6,445 nt of DNA from JBBREP01 sp038202885 (lineage in GTDB: Bacteria; Actinomycetota; Acidimicrobiia; IMCC26256; PALSA-610): assembly GCA_038202885.1 (NCBI GenBank), contig JBBREP010000145.1, positions 1 through 6,445 on the forward strand, written 5' to 3'. This document shows, in pieces, positions 1 through 5,623 of the stretch. The notes under the pieces are model-generated. The model saw nothing but the letters and a program-made list of their open reading frames with translations, did no database searches and was not told where the DNA came from. The first letter of the stretch is position 1. Every line of letters starts with the position of its first letter. A program made the translations under genes and the position numbers.

Positions 1-1
1 G

Positions 2-52
2 CGGACAAGGCTACCGGGGGTCGTCTTCGATACGCCCGTCGATTGGCTGTGA
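2..52 (+). CDS. Possible C-terminal tail of an upstream gene (partial)
   Basis: The reading frame starting at base 2 is open from the window edge to a TGA at 50-52. It reads RTRLPGVVFDTPVDWL, a plausible protein ending with mostly G or C at third codon positions (12 of 16). Only 16 codons are visible, so no family can be named. The other two plus frames stay open longer (to 159 and 224), but their translations are rich in Arg, Ser and Cys and look non-coding. This is a weak call based on composition alone; the bases could equally be intergenic. Confidence 0.25.
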   Translation, partial: RTRLPGVVFDTPVDWL

Positions 53-266
53 ACGGCTCGCAGTGCGGCGATCGTCACCGCGTGCGGACAATGCTTGCGC
101 ATCGAGCGCACCGTGTGGACGCCGTTGCGGCACCAAAATCGACGGCTTTGGCGCCGTGATCGAGGCGTATCCCCTACGAATAGTCGGGCTGAAGTACCTA
201 GTGAGAGGGGTGGAGGGTGTTTGATGGAGGTGGGAGTGGCTCGAAACTCGATTGGAGACCGGCGGA
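53..266. other. Gene-free leader region upstream of the zinc-ribbon gene
   Basis: No frame here gives a convincing protein on either strand, and no tRNA or other RNA gene could be folded by eye. The stretch 195-240 is purine-rich on the plus strand, unlike its surroundings. A small imperfect hairpin (ACGGC 142-146 with GCCGT 153-157) is too weak to call a terminator. A promoter for the downstream gene should lie here; TACGAA at 175-180 and TACCTA at 195-200 are possible -10 boxes, but neither has a convincing -35 partner. Confidence 0.4.
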
Positions 267-836
267 ATGGCTGAAGGCAAGGGCACTTGGAGAGTCGCTG
301 ATGGCGAGCAAGTGGACGCCGCCGAGGCGCAGGCCGCATGGACCGAGGCCGCAAGGCCGAAGCTGCTCACCGTTGCGGGCCGTTATGGCGACTTCATCAC
401 GTACAAGGATCTCGCGCTGTACGTGCAGGACGAGACCGGCATCCGCACCACGCAACGAGTCGACAACTGGATGAGCATCGTGCTCGCCACGATTGCTCGC
501 GACTGCACGAAACGTAACGAGCCGTTGCTGTCGGCCTTTGCGGTGCGCACTGACCAGACGGTGGGTGAGAATTACGCCATCACGGTGCGTGAGAACCTTG
601 GCACCGACCCGGCCGACCCCGACCGCCACGCGGCGGAGGAGCGGTACAAGGCGTATCAGCACTTTGGTGCCGTGCTGCCGTCCGACGGTGGTCGCCCGCG
701 GCTGCCCCCGACGATTGCTCGCCGCCGTGAACGCGCCGCGAAGGACGTTCCGCGGCCGCGCCGAGCGCAGTGCCCCAACTGTTTCGTGGAAGTCGCCGCC
801 GACGGGCGCTGCGGCATGTGCGGCGACGAGTTGTGA
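267..836 (+). CDS. Conserved-looking hypothetical protein with C-terminal zinc ribbon
   Basis: A 189-residue cytoplasmic protein with no signal peptide or membrane segment. I do not recognise a named family. Residues about 25-105 form a compact mixed helix/strand domain containing YGDFITYKDLALYVQ (40-54), W68 and a final VGENY (99-103). Residues about 110-165 are charged and proline/arginine-rich, probably a flexible linker. The C-terminus has Cys169, Cys172, Cys182 and Cys185 in a C-x2-C-x9-C-x2-C arrangement, a classic zinc-ribbon knuckle pair that usually contacts nucleic acid or protein. ATG 267 is preferred because GGAG at 254-257 lies nine bases upstream; an in-frame TTG at 252 would absorb that site. 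The I-T-Y-K-D-L-A segment is loosely like winged-helix DNA-binding segments, which is only an inference. It stands alone, 72 bases before the adenosyltransferase gene. Confidence 0.8.
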   Translation: MAEGKGTWRVADGEQVDAAEAQAAWTEAARPKLLTVAGRYGDFITYKDLALYVQDETGIRTTQRVDNWMSIVLATIARDCTKRNEPLLSAFAVRTDQTVGENYAITVRENLGTDPADPDRHAAEERYKAYQHFGAVLPSDGGRPRLPPTIARRRERAAKDVPRPRRAQCPNCFVEVAADGRCGMCGDEL

Positions 837-890
837 CGCCGGAGCATCAGGTCAATCACGCCGATCAGGCCGAACCCGAGCGCCGAACTC

Positions 891-903
891 CGTAGAATCG
901 CCG
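891..903 (+). promoter_or_regulatory. Putative promoter -10 element of the adenosyltransferase gene
   Basis: CGTAGAATCGCCG contains TAGAAT (893-898), which fits the actinobacterial -10 pattern TANNNT. The ATG at 909 is only ten bases beyond the box, so transcription would start about four bases or fewer before the start codon and the mRNA would be nearly leaderless. That agrees with the lack of a real Shine-Dalgarno sequence. No recognisable -35 hexamer is seen. The same 13-mer, with one substitution, precedes the aminopeptidase gene. Confidence 0.5.
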
Positions 904-908
904 TCGGA

Positions 909-1469
909 ATGAAGGTGTACACCAAGACCGGCGACGATGGCACGACCGGATTGTTCTTCGGCGGTCGGGTGGGCAAATCCGACATTGGTCCCGAGGCCTA
1001 CGGCACGGTCGATGAGGCCGTCAGCGTGATCGGCGTTGCTCGCGCCGACTGCGCGCCTGCGAGCGAGCTGCATGAGCTCCTGGTGCGGCTGCAACGCGAG
1101 TTGTTCGTGGTGGGCGCGGAGCTCGCGACGGCACCCGAGAACCGCACCAAACTCACCGACGGCACGACGCGGGTCACCATTGCCATGGTCGGCGCGCTCG
1201 AACCGATCATCGACGACGTGACGGGGCGGTTCACGCAGCCGACCGAGTTCGTGCTCCCGGGCGAGGATCGCGTTGGTGCGCTCCTCGATCTTGCGCGCAC
1301 GGTCGTGCGGCGGGCCGAGCGCATCTCGGTCGAGGCCACCAAAGTCGCGTGGCTCGAGCCGAACAGCGCCGTTGTGCCCTACCTCAACCGCCTCGCGGAC
1401 CTGTTGTGGGTCCTCGCGCGGTGGCAAGAAGGCGAGTCGCGTCCGATGCGGGTACGCCACACCGACTGA
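909..1469 (+). CDS. pduO: PduO-type corrinoid adenosyltransferase (ATP:cob(I)alamin)
   Basis: Transfers the 5'-deoxyadenosyl group of ATP to cob(I)alamin, giving adenosylcobalamin, the cofactor of methylmalonyl-CoA mutase and other radical mutases; cytoplasmic and normally a trimer. The 186-residue length is typical. The N-terminus carries the ATP-binding signature YTKTGDDGTTGLFFGGRVGK (4-23), followed by YGTVDE (31-36), whose Asp35 matches the functionally important Asp of the family. Phe114 in TEFVLPG and the helix ARTVVRRAER (129-138), with Arg130 and Arg134, correspond to the known cobalamin/ATP-site residues. YLNRLADLLWVLAR near the C-terminus is also characteristic. The usual L-P-G-G-S turn reads L-P-G-E-D here. 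The only upstream Shine-Dalgarno-like bases are a weak CGGA directly before ATG 909, consistent with near-leaderless expression. No cobalamin biosynthesis or mutase gene is nearby. The family is certain; cobO/mmaB are alternative names used for such enzymes. Confidence 0.95.
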   Translation: MKVYTKTGDDGTTGLFFGGRVGKSDIGPEAYGTVDEAVSVIGVARADCAPASELHELLVRLQRELFVVGAELATAPENRTKLTDGTTRVTIAMVGALEPIIDDVTGRFTQPTEFVLPGEDRVGALLDLARTVVRRAERISVEATKVAWLEPNSAVVPYLNRLADLLWVLARWQEGESRPMRVRHTD

Positions 1470-1473
1470 CTGG

Positions 1474-1512
1474 CCAACTCGGTCGCCCAGCTTGGTCGCC
1501 CAACTCGGTCGT
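1474..1512 (+). repeat. Three tandem 13-bp imperfect repeats
   Basis: CCAACTCGGTCGC (1474-1486), CCAGCTTGGTCGC (1487-1499) and CCAACTCGGTCGT (1500-1512) lie head to tail between the adenosyltransferase stop and the aminopeptidase promoter. Copies 1 and 3 match at 12 of 13 bases; the middle copy differs from copy 1 at two. The array ends about 24 bases before the -10-like box at 1536, so it occupies the upstream part of the likely promoter. It could be an operator array or simple slippage; the sequence cannot decide. Confidence 0.6.
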
Positions 1513-1533
1513 CGCGCGCGATCGGTTCGGGTT

Positions 1534-1546
1534 CGTAGACTCGCCG
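1534..1546 (+). promoter_or_regulatory. Putative promoter -10 element of pepA operon
   Basis: CGTAGACTCGCCG contains TAGACT (1536-1541), a TANNNT -10 box, and matches the element before the adenosyltransferase gene at 12 of 13 bases. A start point near 1548 would give a roughly 20-base leader that contains the AGGAGG site. No clear -35 hexamer is visible. Confidence 0.5.
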
Positions 1547-1555
1547 CCCGAGCTC

Positions 1556-1561
1556 AGGAGG
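1556..1561 (+). promoter_or_regulatory. Shine-Dalgarno site fixing the pepA start
   Basis: AGGAGG is a full-strength ribosome binding site and the best in the window. It lies six bases before GTG 1568 and nine before GTG 1571. It excludes the longer reading frame that stays open upstream into the adenosyltransferase gene. Confidence 0.85.
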
Positions 1562-1567
1562 CAATCT

Positions 1568-3055
1568 GTGGTGCTGAAACTCAACGTGTCGTCCGTCGCG
1601 CCCGAGCGGGTGCGCGCCGAGGTGTTGGCCGTCGGGGTCTACGCCGACCGCAAGCTCACGCCGTCGGCCCAGGCCCTCGACAAGCTCCTCGGCGGCACGC
1701 TCGTGCGCGACGCGGCCGATGGTGGGTTCAAGGGCAAGCTTGGCGACGCCTGGCTCGTCACGGCCGGCGACGGCGTGCACGCCAAGGTGGTGCTGCTCGT
1801 CGGCCTTGGTGCGCGCAGCGACCTCACGCTCGACGGCGTACGCCGCGCGGGCGCGGCAATCGCGCACAAGCTCCGGTCTCGACGCAGCGCGGCGGTCACG
1901 GTGATCGACGCAGTGCCGTCCACGGTCGACACCGACGATGCCGTCGGTGCACTGGGCGAAGGCCTCGTGCTCGGCAGCTACACGTTCCAGCGCTACAAGA
2001 CCAAGGCCGAGGCGCCCACCCTCGCGACCGTGACGATCTTGGGCGCGAGTGGTGCCAAGGCCCAGCGCGCGCTCGACGGAGCCGTCGCGGCGTCGCACGC
2101 CACGGCGTGGGCACGCGACCTCGTCAACGAACCCGCGGCCGCGAAGTCGCCGGCTGACATGGTTGCGGTCGCCACGAAGTTGTTGCGTACCAAGCGGGTG
2201 AAGATCGAAGCGTGGTCGGGGCCCGACCTCACGCGCCGCAAGCTCAACGGCACGATCACGGTCGGGCAGGGTTCGCGGCGCTCGCCACGATTCCTGCGGC
2301 TCGAGTACGCGCCAACCGGCGCCCGGGCCACGCTCGCGCTCGTTGGCAAAGGCGTGGTGTTCGACTCCGGCGGTCTGTCGCTCAAGCCGTCGAGCGGCAT
2401 GGAGCAGATGAAGACCGACATGGCGGGTGGCGCGGCGGTGATCGCGACCATGTCGGTCCTCGCCGACCTCGGCGTTCGCAACCGGGTCGTGGGCTACGTG
2501 CCGCTTGTGGAGAACATGATCGGCGGCAACGCGTACCGCCTCGGTGACGTGATCACGTACCGCAACGGCAAGACGGTCGAGGTGATGAACACCGATGCCG
2601 AAGGGCGGCTGATCCTCGCGGACGCGCTCGCGCTGGCCGCCGATGAAGAACCCGATGCGATCATCGACCTCGCCACGCTCACGGGCGCGTGCGTGGTGGC
2701 GCTGGGCCCGAAAGTCGCCGGTTTGATGGGCAATCACGACGGGTGGAAGGCGCAGGTACAGGCTGCAAGTGAGCGCAGCGGTGAGCCGTTCTGGCACCTG
2801 CCGTTGCCGAAGGAATACCGCAAGATGCTCGACAGCGAGATCGCCGACATGAAGAACGTCGGCGGTTCCTACGGCGGCGCATTGACCGCCGGTCTGTTCT
2901 TGCAGGAGTTCGTCGGCAAGGTGCCGTGGGTGCATCTCGACATCGCCGGACCGGCGCGGGCCGAGTCCGACGACGGGTACCTACGTCGCGGCGGCACCGG
3001 CTTCGGCGTGCGCACGCTCGTGGAGCTCGTGCAGTCATTCCGCCGCCCCCGATGA
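1568..3055 (+). CDS. pepA: Leucyl aminopeptidase, M17 family (PepA type)
   Basis: A cytosolic two-metal exopeptidase that removes N-terminal residues from peptides; family members are hexamers of about 500 residues, and this one is 495. Residues about 1-155 form the variable N-terminal domain, and the rest is the catalytic domain. VGKGVVFDSGG supplies Lys261 and Asp266, the following helix gives Lys273 and Asp284, and NTDAEGR (341-347) gives Asp343, Glu345 and Arg347. These match E. coli PepA Lys270, Asp275, Lys282, Asp293, Asp352, Glu354 and Arg356 at a constant offset of nine, so the active site is complete. VIDLATLTGACVVALG and GGALTAGLFL are further family landmarks. Start: GTG 1568 lies six bases after AGGAGG; GTG 1571 is almost as good. 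The stop overlaps the ATG of the next gene (ATGA), implying translational coupling to the cupredoxin lipoprotein. E. coli PepA also binds DNA in Xer recombination; nothing here speaks to that role. Confidence 0.96.
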   Translation: MVLKLNVSSVAPERVRAEVLAVGVYADRKLTPSAQALDKLLGGTLVRDAADGGFKGKLGDAWLVTAGDGVHAKVVLLVGLGARSDLTLDGVRRAGAAIAHKLRSRRSAAVTVIDAVPSTVDTDDAVGALGEGLVLGSYTFQRYKTKAEAPTLATVTILGASGAKAQRALDGAVAASHATAWARDLVNEPAAAKSPADMVAVATKLLRTKRVKIEAWSGPDLTRRKLNGTITVGQGSRRSPRFLRLEYAPTGARATLALVGKGVVFDSGGLSLKPSSGMEQMKTDMAGGAAVIATMSVLADLGVRNRVVGYVPLVENMIGGNAYRLGDVITYRNGKTVEVMNTDAEGRLILADALALAADEEPDAIIDLATLTGACVVALGPKVAGLMGNHDGWKAQVQAASERSGEPFWHLPLPKEYRKMLDSEIADMKNVGGSYGGALTAGLFLQEFVGKVPWVHLDIAGPARAESDDGYLRRGGTGFGVRTLVELVQSFRRPR

Positions 3056-4764
3056 CGCCACGCCGCGACACGGCGCGCCGAATGCGGCGCGCCGTGTTCC
3101 TGGCCTGCTGCGGTGCGCTCCTCGCCGCTGCGTGCGGGAGCAGCAGTACCAGCGCACCCAAGACCGCGCCACCGTGGTGGAAAGGCGTTGCCGTCGCCGA
3201 CAAGCGCGGCCAGGCATCCGGAGGTCAGTACCCCGAGGTGCACGTCGACATGCTCGACAACAGCTTCTCGCCGAGCGTGCTGCGGATCGATCCCGGCGTG
3301 ACCGTCGTGTGGACGAACATCGGCCGCAGCGTGCACAACATCATCAAGGCCATGCCACAACAGGACTTCGGTCGCCAATTCGGCGTCGACACGCTCGCAC
3401 ACAACAAGGAATACGAGTTCCGCTTCGCGACACCTGGTGTGTACCGCTACTACTGCACACTGCACGGCTCGGCGAACAAAGGCATGGTCGGGCTGATCGC
3501 CGTCGGCGACGTCGACATCGATACCGGTCAAGCGACGGTCGCTAGCGGCCCGACGCGCAGTGGCACGTTGCGCGTACCGCAGGACTACCGCACGATCCAA
3601 GCTGCGGTCGACGCTACGAAGCCGGGCAGCCTCGTGCTCATCAGCCCGGGCGTGTACCACGAAGGCGTGCACGTCGACCCCGGGCACGAGAACATCGTGC
3701 TGCGTGGCACCGATCGCAACACCGTGATTCTCGACGGCCAATTCGATACCAAGAAACCGAACGGCGTGATCGTGCAGGCCGACGGCGTCGCGGTCGAGAA
3801 CATGACCGCGCGCAACTATGTGACGAATGCGTTCTACTGGCGCGGGGTCAAGGGCTATCGCGGCTCGTACCTGTCGAGCTACCGCACCGGCGACTACGGC
3901 ATCTACGCATTCGATGCGGAGATCGGCGAGTTCGACCACGACTACGCGGTGGGTTCGCGTGACGCGAGCTACTACATCGGTCAGTGTTCCCATTGCCGAG
4001 CGACCATTACCGACTCCGTCGGGGAATGGAGCGGTCTGGGCTATTCGGGCACGAACGCCGGGGGCAACCTGATCATCGCCAACAGCACGTTCCGATTCAA
4101 CCGCGCCGGCATCGTGCCGAACAGCGAAACCGGCGAGAAGCTCTACCCGCAACGGGGTGTCATCATCGTCGGCAACCGGGTCTATTCGAACAACAACGAC
4201 AAGACGCCGGCGATCGACGACGCGCGGACGGTCGGCGGCAACGGGATCCTGACTCCGGGCGGCAACGACAACGTGATCGAACACAACCTCGTGTGGGACC
4301 ACGACATCTACGGCATTGGTTTGATCCCGTTTCCGGAGCGGTTCCTCGATCCGAGCAACCCGAAGGCGATTGACTTTCCGACGACCGGGAACGCAGTGCA
4401 CGACAACACGGTGCGTCAGTCGCGCACCGCCGACCTTGCCGTGATCCGTTCGCTGGACCGCACGAACGATGGCGGCGGCAACTGCTTCAGCAACAACACG
4501 TTCACGACGAGTTCGCCGGCCCGGCTCGAGCAACTGTTGCCGTGTGGCGCGCCGCCGAGCACGGCGTTCACGGCTGACCTGAAGCAGTTCGTCACACTGT
4601 TCAGTGCCACCAAAGCGCCCGACGTGGATTACAAGGTCTCGCCGCTGCCGCCGTTGGCCGCGCAGGCGAACATGCCCGATCCGTTGCACGCGCCCGCGCG
4701 GCCGGCGAACAAGGACCTGCCGATCCACGTCGACGTTGCGGCGATCGCCACGCCAACACGATGA
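3052..4764 (+). CDS. Lipoprotein fusing a cupredoxin to a NosD-like beta-helix
   Basis: A 570-residue exported protein. An Arg-rich start and hydrophobic segment (14-27) end in AAAC with Cys28 as probable lipid anchor, followed by a Ser/Thr/Pro linker. Residues about 60-152 are a plastocyanin-like cupredoxin: NSFSP, then His95 in SVHN, and Cys135, His138 and Met145 in YYCTLHGSANKGM, a complete type-1 copper site. Residues about 172-485 form a right-handed parallel beta-helix of the NosD/pectate-lyase-like kind, opening with TIQAAVDATKPGSLVLISPG and rich in G-N-x-V/I and N-N turns. It contains C312-S-H-C315 and two later Cys (478, 498). The last 70 residues are Pro/Ala-rich. NosD proteins help copper insertion into nitrous oxide reductase, but no nos genes are here, so the role is only inferred: copper binding, electron transfer or glycan binding. 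ATG 3052 overlaps the pepA stop; ATG 3082 would give a shorter signal peptide. Neither has a Shine-Dalgarno site. Confidence 0.88.
   Translation: MTPRRDTARRMRRAVFLACCGALLAAACGSSSTSAPKTAPPWWKGVAVADKRGQASGGQYPEVHVDMLDNSFSPSVLRIDPGVTVVWTNIGRSVHNIIKAMPQQDFGRQFGVDTLAHNKEYEFRFATPGVYRYYCTLHGSANKGMVGLIAVGDVDIDTGQATVASGPTRSGTLRVPQDYRTIQAAVDATKPGSLVLISPGVYHEGVHVDPGHENIVLRGTDRNTVILDGQFDTKKPNGVIVQADGVAVENMTARNYVTNAFYWRGVKGYRGSYLSSYRTGDYGIYAFDAEIGEFDHDYAVGSRDASYYIGQCSHCRATITDSVGEWSGLGYSGTNAGGNLIIANSTFRFNRAGIVPNSETGEKLYPQRGVIIVGNRVYSNNNDKTPAIDDARTVGGNGILTPGGNDNVIEHNLVWDHDIYGIGLIPFPERFLDPSNPKAIDFPTTGNAVHDNTVRQSRTADLAVIRSLDRTNDGGGNCFSNNTFTTSSPARLEQLLPCGAPPSTAFTADLKQFVTLFSATKAPDVDYKVSPLPPLAAQANMPDPLHAPARPANKDLPIHVDVAAIATPTR
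3068..3097 (+). other. Perfect 13-bp GC hairpin with AUG in its loop
   Basis: ACACGGCGCGCCG (3068-3080) and CGGCGCGCCGTGT (3085-3097) are exact reverse complements separated by the four-base loop AATG. The structure begins 13 bases after the pepA stop and lies wholly inside the 5' coding part of the lipoprotein gene. The loop holds an in-frame ATG (3082-3084). No U-tract follows, so it is not a classical intrinsic terminator, though many high-GC actinobacterial terminators lack one. It may instead attenuate or gate translation of the downstream gene. Confidence 0.75.
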
Positions 4765-5549
4765 ACACGCGGTGGGGATACCTCGTCGCGGTGCTCCTCG
4801 CGACGACCGGCGCGGTGGGTTGCACGGGTTCGGGTGATCGACCGACGCTGGGAACGGGTGCTGCGCGAGGAGCCGCTGACGCGGCAGGAACCGTCGGGCC
4901 GCGATTGCACGACGACGCCAATCCCAATGGTGGCGCCGACCACTGGCACGCCGCGTTCGGTGTGAACCTGTGCGGGCGGTGGGTACCTGGTCCGCTCTGG
5001 CCCCAGTTCGGCCCCGATGGCACCACGCGCACACGGCACGACGAGCCCAGCGTGTACGCCGGACTGCATACGCACGAACTCGCCGACGGCACCTCAGACA
5101 GCGTCATTCACATGGAACCGAACCAGGCCGACGAAGCGGGTCGTAACGCGACCTTGGGCCGCTTCATGGCGTTCGGCGGATGGCGCGTGAGTGCGACCGC
5201 GTTGACGATCTGGCGCACGGTCGGCCCGCTGGCGCCGACGGTGTTTCCCTCGAAAGCAAAACAACCGACCGAAACCCATCGCAGAGGCGATGTGTGCAGT
5301 GGGGAGGCGGGAACCGTACGTTGGGCAGTCGGTACGTGGCGACCTGGCCAACGCACGCGGCTCGTCGAACAGCACGGCGACCCGTCGGCGTTGAAGCTGC
5401 TCGACGAGCAGGTGATCGCGATCTACTTCGTCCCCGCGTCGGCTCGGCTCGCTGCATTCGGTCCCGTGCCGTCGGAGCGCAACCTACCGAACCGCGCGCC
5501 GTCATCGGGCCCCATCGGCGCCACAACCTCAACCCTCCCGCGCACCTGA
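4761..5549 (+). CDS. Putative lipoprotein with histidine/cysteine motifs, unknown function
   Basis: A 262-residue exported protein. Residues 1-20 are a signal peptide ending in GAVG before Cys21, a plausible lipobox. After a Gly/Ala/Thr-rich linker comes DHWHAAFGVNLCGRW (60-74), then GLHTHE (101-106), VIHMEP (115-120), NATLGRF (129-135), Cys179 in GDVCSGEAG, and DEQVIAIYFVP near the C-terminus. I recall unnamed actinobacterial proteins with the same motif order (D-H-W-H-A-A, G-I-H-T-H, H-I-H-P, late Cys, F-V-P), so this looks like a real family of unknown function; that is from memory, not a search. Here the usual H-I-H-P reads H-M-E-P, removing one His. The clustered His and Cys could bind metal, and Cys71 with Cys179 could form a disulfide; both are inferences. 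Its ATG overlaps the preceding stop (ATGA) and has no Shine-Dalgarno site, implying coupling to the cupredoxin lipoprotein and perhaps shared function. The last 25 residues are Pro/Ser/Thr-rich. Confidence 0.82.
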   Translation: MNTRWGYLVAVLLATTGAVGCTGSGDRPTLGTGAARGAADAAGTVGPRLHDDANPNGGADHWHAAFGVNLCGRWVPGPLWPQFGPDGTTRTRHDEPSVYAGLHTHELADGTSDSVIHMEPNQADEAGRNATLGRFMAFGGWRVSATALTIWRTVGPLAPTVFPSKAKQPTETHRRGDVCSGEAGTVRWAVGTWRPGQRTRLVEQHGDPSALKLLDEQVIAIYFVPASARLAAFGPVPSERNLPNRAPSSGPIGATTSTLPRT

Positions 5550-5560
5550 CCCAGCTGTCC

Positions 5561-5606
5561 CGATGCGTCGCTTGACCCCGCTATACGGCGGTCAAACGAC
5601 GCATCG
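5561..5606. terminator. Large hairpin between convergent genes, likely bidirectional terminator
   Basis: CGATGCGTCG (5561-5570) pairs perfectly with CGACGCATCG (5597-5606). After one C/A mismatch, TTGACC (5572-5577) pairs with GGTCAA (5590-5595), and CCG/CGG can close further around a five-base CTATA loop. The stem is about 19 bp and begins 11 bases after the lipoprotein stop; the minus-strand gene stops 18 bases beyond its other end. No U-tract occurs on either side, as often in high-GC actinobacteria. The location between converging stops supports termination in both directions. Confidence 0.75.
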
Positions 5607-5623
5607 GATCGCGTGCGATAGAG

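Noticed and set aside
138..160. Hairpin ACGGC/GCCGT as a terminator for the possible upstream gene
   Set aside because: Only five base pairs plus a bulged extension, nearly 90 bases past the possible stop, with no U-tract; this is chance level in such GC-rich DNA.
200..266. tRNA-like segment around GGCTCGAAACTCG
   Set aside because: The bases resemble a T-loop, but the required GTTCRA motif is missing and no acceptor, D or anticodon stems could be paired on either strand.
1349..1567. N-terminal extension of pepA into the adenosyltransferase gene
   Set aside because: It would cross the -10-like box and the AGGAGG site, and the added residues match no M17 sequence; GTG 1568 gives the normal family length.
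1273..2157. Plus-strand open frame of 294 residues overlapping the adenosyltransferase and pepA
   Set aside because: Extremely Arg-rich and low in complexity; an out-of-frame shadow of two certain genes.
1379..2935. Long minus-strand open frame (518 residues) opposite pepA
   Set aside because: Its translation is Arg/His/Val-rich with no recognisable domain, and it lies antisense to a complete aminopeptidase with all catalytic residues. It is a GC-bias shadow.
2926..3051. N-terminal extension of the cupredoxin lipoprotein into pepA
   Set aside because: It would bury the signal peptide and lipobox and overlap the conserved pepA C-terminus by more than 120 bases.
2869..5034. Very long minus-strand open frame (721 residues) opposite the cupredoxin lipoprotein
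   Set aside because: Length alone is impressive, but the product is Arg/Val/Asp/His-rich, shows no domain, and spans several genes well supported on the plus strand.
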